The notes below the pieces were generated by a model, which did not search any database, was not told the origin of the DNA, and worked only from the letters and a program-made list of their open reading frames with translations. Shown piece after piece: positions 1-5,335 of a DNA stretch of 5,335 nt; positions within the stretch are counted from its first letter, which is position 1; every line of letters begins with the position of its first letter. Source of the DNA: Nitrospinaceae bacterium (GTDB taxonomy: Bacteria > Nitrospinota > Nitrospinia > Nitrospinales > VA-1); the NCBI GenBank assembly GCA_029937655.1, contig JAPYPK010000096.1:1-5335 (forward strand). The letters are read 5' to 3'. The translations under genes were made by a program, and so were the position numbers.

Positions 1-114
1 GTGCCAGCACAACTAGCCAGTAAGATAAAAAATAATAGTAAGCAGGTTACTCTTGTTGAGTATGATTCTAGAACCGATGTCAATACGATAAAACTCCAAT
101 TATTACGTGGTTAA
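1..114 (+). CDS. C-terminal end of an unidentified protein (5' truncated by the window)
   Basis: Frame 1 is open from the first base to a TAA at 112-114 and gives 37 residues ending in KLQLLRG. The other two plus frames hit stops within the first 21 bases, so this is the only plus frame open over the stretch. The GTG at position 1 is just the window edge and is not taken as a start. The tail is hydrophilic, with a beta-like segment (QVTLVEYD), and shows no membrane segment or motif I recognise. The gene converges on the LolA-like gene and the two stop codons overlap. I cannot assign a function. The coding call rests on the open frame and the neat tail-to-tail packing, so confidence is moderate. 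Confidence 0.55.
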   Translation: MPAQLASKIKNNSKQVTLVEYDSRTDVNTIKLQLLRG

Positions 115-872
115 CGTTTTAAGGAACTTTGTGAAAAATAACGGGCAGGAATCTCTACATCAAACTCGATAACATCAAACTTGTAAGTGGTTTTAGTATT
201 TTCTTTCAAGAGGTCTTTAAAGACCATTGTTCTAGGGAATTTTCGGTCACTAATTATTTCATGATCTTCAAAGAGTATTCTTTTAAGTAACTTTCCGCTT
301 TTAGCAAAACGTTCTTCTTTCAATACCGTTTTGTCTTCTGGATTTACCCAGACCTTTCTGGTTTGATAAGTTGTTTTTTTATCTCTAGCAGTTAAATTTA
401 ATATGGCACATTTCACTTTATCTATATTTGTGAAACTATCAAAAGTTGCAGAATATGATTTGCTCAACTTGTGATCTTCCATCATGTCTTCGTAAGACAG
501 ATCACTTCCCATCAATGATTGTCTAAGTAGGTGCCCTGCTATGAGGATTTTACGATCTGTTCGAGGAGTGTACATCCAGAGTTTTCCTTTAACCTTGAGC
601 ATTTTCGTTCCCTTTTCTCGTGCAGGTGATTTGTAGCGAGTATAAGAACGATCAATTCCTTCCATCCATGAGTCTTGAGTAAGAGTTCGTATTTTACGTC
701 CATTATCTATTATAAGGCGACCACTAATAAACTTCGTGTTCGACCAAATATTATCATCAACTTGTTCAAGTAGTTTTTGAGCATCAATAGCCTCGGCTGA
801 TTTTAGTAAAGGGCTTGATGCGAGACTAAAAAGGAAGAAACTAAGCAGAAATACTTTATATATTTTATCCAT
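111..872 (-). CDS. LolA-like outer membrane lipoprotein-sorting protein (periplasmic carrier)
   Basis: A 253-residue exported protein of the LolA-like superfamily (COG2834; the branch often annotated 'outer membrane lipoprotein-sorting protein', Pfam LolA_like type). Residues 1-28 look like a signal peptide: Lys at 3 and 6, a hydrophobic core at about 8-20, and an AEA cleavage site at 26-28. No cysteine follows it, so this is a soluble periplasmic protein and not a lipoprotein. The mature part has the family's hallmark stretches: KLWMYTPRTDRKILI (about 97-111), RQSLMGSDLSYEDMM (117-131) and KVWVNPEDKTVLKEE (about 173-187), as expected for the half-barrel that binds acyl chains. It is longer than E. 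coli LolA (about 200 residues), which is usual for this branch. The ATG lies 3 nt after the upstream permease stop, with GCAGG at 880-884 as a ribosome binding site 7 nt away. By inference it takes cargo from the two permeases and carries it to the outer membrane. The cargo is unknown. Confidence 0.88.
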   Translation of the reverse strand: MDKIYKVFLLSFFLFSLASSPLLKSAEAIDAQKLLEQVDDNIWSNTKFISGRLIIDNGRKIRTLTQDSWMEGIDRSYTRYKSPAREKGTKMLKVKGKLWMYTPRTDRKILIAGHLLRQSLMGSDLSYEDMMEDHKLSKSYSATFDSFTNIDKVKCAILNLTARDKKTTYQTRKVWVNPEDKTVLKEERFAKSGKLLKRILFEDHEIISDRKFPRTMVFKDLLKENTKTTYKFDVIEFDVEIPARYFSQSSLKR

Positions 873-875
873 TTT

Positions 876-2177
876 TTAACCTGCTTCTAGTTCACGAAAT
901 AAATTGGCTTCTGATCGTTTAAAAATAGTTAAACTTGCCACCAGGGTTCCCGCAACACTAGCAAAAATACCTGGAACGATACCTTGAATAAACCCATCCA
1001 ACGTAAGTCGAGCTCTTACTACATCATTAATCATCAGCCCAGATTTAGCAAATGCATCACCCATATTTAAACCGACTTCCTGGAGATACCAAGCAAATGT
1101 TCCGCCCAAAACACAACCAACAATAGATCCAAGAATTCCAATCAATAAGCCTTCAATGCCAAGGGTTAATATCAACTTCCAATGAGACTCTCCGAATGCG
1201 AGTCTTAATCCCATTTCTCCATAGCGATGAATCCCGCTAAGAACACCGGCGTTCCAAAGAACAAGAATCATTAAAAAAGTAAAAATACCAACCACGAAAC
1301 TCTTTATTACTGTAAATGTTTTGACCATTGATCCCATATTTTGCTGGTCTAGTATACTAAGGACAATGGGTTGATCATCTTTTGCCCAATCTTTAGGAGG
1401 GTTTTCCCGCCAGGTGTTTAAATTAGAATTAATATTTTTCTTCGCTTTCACATAATGATCAAAACTTAAGCTAGATGGGAGGTAACCCAGCCAGTCAGTA
1501 ACCATATCATCCATATAGAATGTACTTTGAGCATCGGCTAGATCAATCAGGACCATTTTTTTATCCATGGCAGTAACCCCAAACGTTATAAGTCCTACAA
1601 CAAGATAATTATCAGCAACCAGTCCGCCATCAAAAGATTGTCCGATTATGGTAACTGATTGGCCTAAAGTTACAGCCAAATCCTTAGCCAATGAATTTCC
1701 CATTAACATTTCATTTGAACCTTGAGGCAACTGCCCTTTTACGAGAGACTCTGCCAACTGGAGACGGCGGATTTCTGAAGAATTTGGAGATTTTAGATCC
1801 AGTGCCATTCCCACTACCGGTGTTTGAGACCTGGTATCCCCATTTGCATCCGGGACATCAATAAGAGCCCCCCAGCGAATTCTAGGTGTCCATTCAATAT
1901 TAGGAGTTGAATTTTTTTTAAGCCACCTTTTGGTTTCTTTCTGTGCAGCTAAAGCACGATCCAGCGGATAAAGGTGTTCTTCATCATAAAAAGGTTTATT
2001 AACTAGCCTCAAATGACCAGCATTAAGCTTTGCGGTCATATCTATCATTCCCATGAAAACTCCTTCCATAAATCCAACCAACGCAACAACCAACGCCACG
2101 CCAATACTTACAACAGAAAATGGAAAAAGGAATCGAGATTTATCACGAAAAATGCCGCGAAATAAAAAAAATATCAT
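876..2177 (-). CDS. ABC transporter permease, FtsX/LolC-E/MacB type (second subunit)
   Basis: A 433-residue inner-membrane protein with the layout of LolC/LolE/MacB-type (type VII) permeases. TM1 is at about 17-39, followed by a large periplasmic domain at about 45-285. TM2 is at about 289-313, TM3 at about 336-364 and TM4 at about 395-417. After TM2, HRYGEMGLRLAFGE (317-330) matches the FtsX-domain coupling segment (usual form R..EiGlr.AlGa) that contacts the ATPase. The periplasmic part reads as a MacB-type domain, with EMLMGNSLAKDLAVTLGQSV (156-175) as its typical 'G..lA..l.v..Gd.v' element. The start overlaps the stop of the first permease as ATGA (2174-2177), which suggests translational coupling. 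A strong GAGGAAGGG ribosome binding site lies at 2185-2193, 7 nt upstream. The codons after the start include a run of eight T (2164-2171). It probably pairs with the first permease as a heterodimer. Which of the two is LolC-like and which LolE-like cannot be told by eye. Confidence 0.9.
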   Translation of the reverse strand: MIFFLFRGIFRDKSRFLFPFSVVSIGVALVVALVGFMEGVFMGMIDMTAKLNAGHLRLVNKPFYDEEHLYPLDRALAAQKETKRWLKKNSTPNIEWTPRIRWGALIDVPDANGDTRSQTPVVGMALDLKSPNSSEIRRLQLAESLVKGQLPQGSNEMLMGNSLAKDLAVTLGQSVTIIGQSFDGGLVADNYLVVGLITFGVTAMDKKMVLIDLADAQSTFYMDDMVTDWLGYLPSSLSFDHYVKAKKNINSNLNTWRENPPKDWAKDDQPIVLSILDQQNMGSMVKTFTVIKSFVVGIFTFLMILVLWNAGVLSGIHRYGEMGLRLAFGESHWKLILTLGIEGLLIGILGSIVGCVLGGTFAWYLQEVGLNMGDAFAKSGLMINDVVRARLTLDGFIQGIVPGIFASVAGTLVASLTIFKRSEANLFRELEAG

Positions 2178-3343
2178 TTAATTGCCCTTCCTCGGAGTGC
2201 CATAGTTGGGTCAAGCCGAGTAATTTTTTTCACAGGTAACCATGAAGAGGCCACAATCAAAATAAAGACAATAACCAAAGAATAAATGATTTCCATTAGC
2301 TGGTAGTTTGGATAAATTGTTTCTCTTATGGGAAGAGTGGATTCGCTTAGGTGAGATACATCAAAACCTACACCTTGGAACCAAATAAAAAACGGCAACC
2401 CTAAAAGAAGAGCAACCACAAGAGCCCAGACAGCTGCGAGACAACCCTCTAAAGTGAATATTTTTACAATTCTGTTTGAATCCATACCTAGGGCCATGAG
2501 AGTCCCAATTTCTTTTTGTCTTTTAAAAATATTTAACATTTGCGTATTGAACACGCTGATGCAAACTAAAGTCATTAGTATCGCCCATAATATTTTAGAA
2601 TTTATTCTGTCTTGGCGCCATAGAGCAAGAAGGTCCGCCATTAATAACTCAACGGACTGAAATTCAAATTCGGGAACTGGTCCAATATAGTTTTGAACGG
2701 CCACCCAACTTACTTCTCCTTTTCTATCCGTCATAAACCTTAAATGGTCTAAGCGTAACCACAAAACTCCTTCATCAACACGCGGATTAAGCATATCTCC
2801 GACATCGACAATTAAAACGTCTTTGGCATCGACGGCACCAGATTTATCACGCCATTTTAAAGTCAAAGTGTCACCCTTTTGTAAATGAGATTTTTTTGCC
2901 ATTTTTGCTCCAACTACGACAGGAATTAAGTCATCAATATTTTTAGGAAAACTTTTCAAGTTATTCAAAGGTAATTTTAAAAGGGATTGCTCCATAGAAA
3001 TACCACGAATTTGTACGGGATAAAGCCGTCTATTCGGATACAGTTGCCCTTGTAGCACAAGAACTTCCGCCTTATCTTTATTATCTAATTGCATTAGGAT
3101 TTTAGGAGTTTTTACTGTGTGGTCCTCCCATTCTGTCGGTGAAAGAATATCAAACCCTGGAGCACGATAATGCCCGCCACCAACGTCTGTGTTTACAACA
3201 TTTTTGGTGGCTTGAGCCTGAAAGCCATTAAGCAAAGAGAGCATGAATATCAAGGCAATAATGGAAAGAGCCGTAACTAAAACATTAAGCGATGCTCTTA
3301 AACCTTGACGAGAAAAATTCTTTTTGGCAATGCTCCAGTTCAT
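2174..3343 (-). CDS. ABC transporter permease, FtsX/LolC-E type (first subunit)
   Basis: A 389-residue inner-membrane permease with the same four-helix FtsX plan as its neighbour. TM1 is at about 20-40, the periplasmic domain at about 42-245, TM2 at about 251-272, TM3 at about 301-324 and TM4 at about 351-371. The segment FKRQKEIGTLMALGMDSNRI (273-292) is a textbook FtsX-family coupling motif. The tail RLDPTMALRGR (376-386) matches the usual 'dP..aLR' C-terminus. The periplasmic domain is about 40 residues shorter than that of the partner, and the two proteins are clearly diverged, so they are distinct subunits and not a recent duplication. The gene starts 24 nt after the ATPase stop. I see no Shine-Dalgarno-like sequence in that gap (minus strand reads CAGTCCTTAATAT before ATG). 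Its stop overlaps the next start. The family moves lipoproteins, lipids, peptides or drugs, or transmits force; the LolA-like neighbour favours a Lol-type extraction role here. Confidence 0.9.
   Translation of the reverse strand: MNWSIAKKNFSRQGLRASLNVLVTALSIIALIFMLSLLNGFQAQATKNVVNTDVGGGHYRAPGFDILSPTEWEDHTVKTPKILMQLDNKDKAEVLVLQGQLYPNRRLYPVQIRGISMEQSLLKLPLNNLKSFPKNIDDLIPVVVGAKMAKKSHLQKGDTLTLKWRDKSGAVDAKDVLIVDVGDMLNPRVDEGVLWLRLDHLRFMTDRKGEVSWVAVQNYIGPVPEFEFQSVELLMADLLALWRQDRINSKILWAILMTLVCISVFNTQMLNIFKRQKEIGTLMALGMDSNRIVKIFTLEGCLAAVWALVVALLLGLPFFIWFQGVGFDVSHLSESTLPIRETIYPNYQLMEIIYSLVIVFILIVASSWLPVKKITRLDPTMALRGRAIK
2185..2193 (-). promoter_or_regulatory. Strong ribosome binding site for the second permease, inside the first permease gene
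   Basis: The minus strand reads GAGGAAGGG, ending 7 nt before the ATG at 2177, within the last codons of the upstream permease. It fixes the start of the downstream gene and, together with the ATGA overlap, points to coupled, balanced synthesis of the two permease subunits. Confidence 0.7.
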
Positions 3344-3367
3344 ATATTAAGGACTGAACTATGGTTA

Positions 3368-4051
3368 TTATTTATCAGAAATAATTTTTCCATCTTCTAA
3401 ACCGACTTCACGGCGGACATAGCGTGTTACTTTCTCATCATGAGTAGAAAATACTACCGCGGCTTTGTACTGTTTGTTTAATTCACTCATCAACTCTAGG
3501 ATTTGTAGAGAATTTTTAGAATCAAGATTCGCGGTTGGTTCATCAGCAAGAATTAAAAGAGGATCTTTGACCAAGGCCCTTGCAATAGCAACACGCTGAC
3601 ATTGTCCGCCAGATAGTTGGGAAGGCCTTTTTTTAACCTGATCACTAAGTCCAACCTTATTTATGATATTCATAACTCGTTCTCGCGCATCTTTTTCTTT
3701 CGAACCACTTAACAAAAGTGGAAATAAAATATTTTCATAAACAGAATAAACAGGGAGTAAATTATAGGTTTGAAAAATGAATCCAATATTTTTTCGCCTA
3801 TACTGAGCCATTTGATTACGGTTCATTGCTGACAACTTTGTGTTTTTAAAAAAAATATTACCTGCTGTGGGGACATCTAGGCCACCAATAAGATTTAATA
3901 TTGTCGTTTTCCCAGAGCCAGAGGGCCCTACAAAGGACATAAATGAACCGCTGTCAATTTCAAGATTAATATCTCGTAGTGCAGTAAAGTTTTCTTCACC
4001 AACCTTGAAAACTTTCGATACTCCTTGCACTGAAATTAGATTGTTATTCAT
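3368..4051 (-). CDS. ABC transporter ATP-binding protein, LolD/MacB family
   Basis: A 227-residue cytoplasmic ATPase, the normal length for LolD-type subunits, with every catalytic element in place. Walker A is GPSGSGKTT (42-50) and the Q-loop Gln is at 94 in FIFQTYNLLP. The signature is LSGGQ (146-150) and Walker B is LLILADEP (165-172) with catalytic Glu171. The D-loop is NLD (175-177) and the switch His is at 204 in STHD. The Q-loop context FQTYNLLPVYSVYENILFPL (93-112) is typical of the LolD/MacB/FtsE group that drives FtsX-type permeases. One small oddity is Cys151 directly after LSGGQ, where Gln, Met or Glu is more common; it is not expected to stop activity. The ATG is 14 nt after the barrel gene's stop and has no recognisable ribosome binding site. 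It powers the two downstream permeases. The symbol lolD is withheld because the cargo is unproven. Confidence 0.95.
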   Translation of the reverse strand: MNNNLISVQGVSKVFKVGEENFTALRDINLEIDSGSFMSFVGPSGSGKTTILNLIGGLDVPTAGNIFFKNTKLSAMNRNQMAQYRRKNIGFIFQTYNLLPVYSVYENILFPLLLSGSKEKDARERVMNIINKVGLSDQVKKRPSQLSGGQCQRVAIARALVKDPLLILADEPTANLDSKNSLQILELMSELNKQYKAAVVFSTHDEKVTRYVRREVGLEDGKIISDK

Positions 4052-4065
4052 GGTTGTATTAAAAA

Positions 4066-5190
4066 TCAGAAAAAATTAGTTAGTGATAATCCAATTGATG
4101 ATTCGGTTCCGCTAAATGAATTGGTTCGTTGGTATAGTCGTCCGTTTGATTTATTTCCATTGATATTGCCACCAATCTTTCCATGCAAATAAAGAAAAAG
4201 GTCATCAGTAATAGAATATTCTATCTGCGGTACAAGCTGAAAACTCCTATCACGAAAATCATATAAGCTAAAAATCTGCCATTTGATATCAATGTCGATA
4301 GGTTGATCGAACAAGAATCCAATTTGATGATAGGTTCTTTGTCCTTTTAGATCAGATAAACTGAATTCCCTTTGTCGAGTAGAAAAAAAATATTCAGTTA
4401 AAATATGAAGGCCCTTCCCAATTTCAAAGGTATAATCAACTCCTAAAACTGTATCAAACTGAAGTGGGGATGAAGGTTCAATCTCAACATCCAGGCGACT
4501 CTCATTCCAGAAACCAACTCCATGCTCGCCCTTCAAATGATATCCCACTTGTGCCATTTCCTGATCATATCCAGAGAAATCATCCAAATCAGACTTCGGA
4601 TGATACTGGAAGACAACACCCGTTTCAATTTCTCCTAATAACAGATCTGCACGTATTCCGGAAATCAAGGCAGTCCCTTTTTTTCCAGGAACTAACCAAG
4701 TTTCAAGAAGAGATACATCAGACGAAAACCATGTGGCGCGAACACCATCTACACCGTGAGCCTGTGGAATTACACCTGAAACATCTCGAGTGTCAAACAA
4801 TCCTAGGGGCTGGAAAATTACACCATCACCAAACAGGATTTCCTGGCGTCCCCCGCGAAACTGCAAAGAATCATTACTAAGCCGCAACCAAGCTCGATGA
4901 AGACCAAAATCCGTCTCAGGCCTAAGTTTTGACTGCTCACTAGGCCCATCAACATAAGATGCATCAGTTTCCATTTCATAATCCAAGGCCCATTTGTTTT
5001 TATTCAGAATAGTACCCTCTAATCCTAGATGCACTTGTAGGTCACTATCAAAGTCTTTGTGAAGAGATGGCGAATCAAAAATATATTGGCTCCCAGTTTT
5101 GATATATCCATCAAAGTCCATATCAAAAGCCAAAACTGGATTAACAGGAAGGAAAAAGAATATATAAATAATTAAAATAAAAAAATTCAT
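4066..5190 (-). CDS. Putative outer-membrane beta-barrel protein (porin/export-barrel-like)
   Basis: A 374-residue protein with a signal peptide (hydrophobic 3-16, VLA cleavage at 19-21) followed by about 350 residues of alternating polar and hydrophobic short strands with Gly/Asp/Asn turns. It ends in LTNFF, and a terminal Phe is the usual recognition signal for barrel assembly by BAM. The segment RGGRQEILFGDGVIF (112-126), with GVDGVRATWF at 146-155, recalls the 'GRQ...G......D' core of alginate-export-like and DUF1302-like outer-membrane barrels. I treat that as a resemblance and not an assignment. There is no lipobox and no N-terminal periplasmic domain such as POTRA or a TonB box. The ATG is the furthest possible start because an in-frame TGA sits directly before it, and it is needed for the signal peptide. 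No ribosome binding site is evident upstream. As first gene of the operon, it is probably the outer-membrane partner of the ABC/LolA-like machinery, but it could also be a cargo or an unrelated porin. Confidence 0.75.
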   Translation of the reverse strand: MNFFILIIYIFFFLPVNPVLAFDMDFDGYIKTGSQYIFDSPSLHKDFDSDLQVHLGLEGTILNKNKWALDYEMETDASYVDGPSEQSKLRPETDFGLHRAWLRLSNDSLQFRGGRQEILFGDGVIFQPLGLFDTRDVSGVIPQAHGVDGVRATWFSSDVSLLETWLVPGKKGTALISGIRADLLLGEIETGVVFQYHPKSDLDDFSGYDQEMAQVGYHLKGEHGVGFWNESRLDVEIEPSSPLQFDTVLGVDYTFEIGKGLHILTEYFFSTRQREFSLSDLKGQRTYHQIGFLFDQPIDIDIKWQIFSLYDFRDRSFQLVPQIEYSITDDLFLYLHGKIGGNINGNKSNGRLYQRTNSFSGTESSIGLSLTNFF

Positions 5191-5194
5191 TCAG

Positions 5195-5210
5195 AGTTTA
5201 GTTTTAAACT
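5195..5210. repeat. 6-bp perfect inverted repeat just upstream of the barrel gene start
   Basis: The arms AGTTTA (5195-5200) and TAAACT (5205-5210) are exact reverse complements around a 4-base spacer. On the minus strand the repeat covers the place where a ribosome binding site for the ATG at 5190 would lie. It could be an operator half-site pair or a weak mRNA hairpin. The arms are AT-rich and short, so chance is a real alternative. Confidence 0.3.
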
Positions 5211-5247
5211 TACTTGATGATTCGATTTTTACTAGAAAGGCTATCGT

Positions 5248-5262
5248 ATAAAATGGTTTTAT
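5248..5262. repeat. 6-bp perfect inverted repeat overlapping the candidate -10 boxes
   Basis: The arms ATAAAA (5248-5253) and TTTTAT (5257-5262) flank TGG, and a T run continues to 5267 on the plus strand. It overlaps both candidate -10 boxes, so a repressor-binding site is possible. It also looks superficially like a plus-strand hairpin plus T tract, but the stem is AT only and no plus-strand gene precedes it. Confidence 0.25.
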
Positions 5263-5277
5263 TTTTTAATTAAGAAA

Positions 5278-5285
5278 AGAGGAAG
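5278..5285 (+). promoter_or_regulatory. Ribosome binding site supporting a plus-strand start at 5288
   Basis: AGAGGAAG sits with its GAGGA core (5279-5283) 4 nt before an ATG at 5288. It is one of the two best Shine-Dalgarno matches in the window and is the main reason to suspect a divergent gene here. Confidence 0.4.
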
Positions 5286-5287
5286 TA

Positions 5288-5335
5288 ATGTGGGTTGGAG
5301 AAAAACTATTTTTTAATCCAATCTTTCACTTTTGG
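5288..5335 (+). CDS. Possible N-terminus of a divergent gene (3' truncated by the window)
   Basis: An ATG at 5288 opens a frame of 16 codons, beginning MWVGEKLFF, that runs off the window without a stop. A good ribosome binding site (5278-5285) and a TATAAAAT box about 35 nt upstream support it. The fragment is rich in Phe and Trp and is too short to identify. The competing reading is a minus-strand gene whose last codons (encoding ...DWIKK, then TAG at 5306-5308) would end inside this stretch. The two cannot be separated without flanking sequence. Confidence 0.35.
   Translation, partial: MWVGEKLFFNPIFHFW

Larger units (their letters stand above)
5191..5287. promoter_or_regulatory. AT-rich probable promoter region of the five-gene operon and of a possible divergent gene
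   Basis: This is the only real intergenic space in the window. On the minus strand, TACGAT (complement of 5243-5248) matches the sigma-70 -10 box at 4 of 6 positions and would give a leader of about 45 nt before the barrel gene, but I see no convincing -35. On the plus strand, TATAAAAT (5247-5254) is a good -10 for the possible gene at 5288, again without a good -35. Two small perfect inverted repeats lie inside: AGTTTA-gttt-TAAACT at 5195-5210 and ATAAAA-tgg-TTTTAT at 5248-5262. The palindrome TTAATTAA is at 5266-5273. The promoter role follows from position; the exact boxes are weak guesses. Confidence 0.4.

Noticed and set aside
100..130. Possible bidirectional terminator between the convergent genes (ACGT repeats around TTAA)
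   Set aside because: The arms are only about four bases, with no GC-rich stem and no proper T tract, so they do not support a terminator call.
2454..2660. Plus-strand open frame of 68 codons
   Set aside because: It is antisense to the membrane segment and coupling motif of the first permease. Its hydrophobic look comes from the complementary strand.
876..4051. Assignment as MacAB-TolC type drug or peptide efflux
   Set aside because: The ATPase is a separate protein and is not fused to a permease as in MacB. There are two different permeases, and no MacA-like adaptor or TolC-like helical channel is present. The exported partner is LolA-like.
3840..4079. Plus-strand open frame of 79 codons
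   Set aside because: It is antisense to the N-terminal part of the ATPase gene, whose Walker A lies here. It has no start signal and no recognisable protein features.
4464..4880. Plus-strand open frame of 138 codons
   Set aside because: It lies wholly antisense within the barrel gene. The translation is rich in His, Gln and Pro, as expected from a complementary-strand shadow, and no ribosome binding site or motif supports it.
5248..5267. Plus-strand hairpin followed by a T tract, as a rho-independent terminator
   Set aside because: The stem is six A/T pairs with a 3-base loop, too weak for a terminator, and no plus-strand gene ends upstream of it.

Overview
The window comes from an AT-rich (about 40% GC by eye) Gram-negative, two-membrane bacterium. 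The evidence for an outer membrane is a beta-barrel protein with a signal peptide and a C-terminal Phe, plus a LolA-like periplasmic protein, encoded beside a LolCDE-type ABC transporter. The sequence alone does not fix the taxon. A marine or proteobacteria-like lineage is possible, but I cannot support a name.

Nearly the whole window is one minus-strand operon of five genes, read right to left. They are: an outer-membrane beta-barrel protein (5190-4066), a LolD/MacB-type ABC ATPase (4051-3368), a first FtsX/LolC-E-type permease (3343-2174), a second such permease (2177-876), and a LolA-like 'outer membrane lipoprotein-sorting' protein (872-111). The gaps are 14 nt, 24 nt, a 4-nt ATGA overlap and 3 nt, which leaves no room for internal terminators. 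No stretch over 300 bases lacks a gene.

Inferred working model: the ATPase and two permeases form a heteromeric inner-membrane extractor. It hands a lipidated or hydrophobic cargo to the LolA-like carrier, which crosses the periplasm, and the beta-barrel is the outer-membrane partner. This resembles the Lol route, but a barrel occupies the place where LolB would be expected and no cargo lipoprotein is encoded here.

At the left edge, the last 37 codons of an unidentified plus-strand gene converge on the operon. Its stop codon and the stop of the LolA-like gene share the palindrome TTAA at 111-114. At the right edge, 5191-5287 is an AT-rich region that probably holds the operon promoter. A plausible divergent gene starts at 5288 behind a good ribosome binding site and runs off the window.
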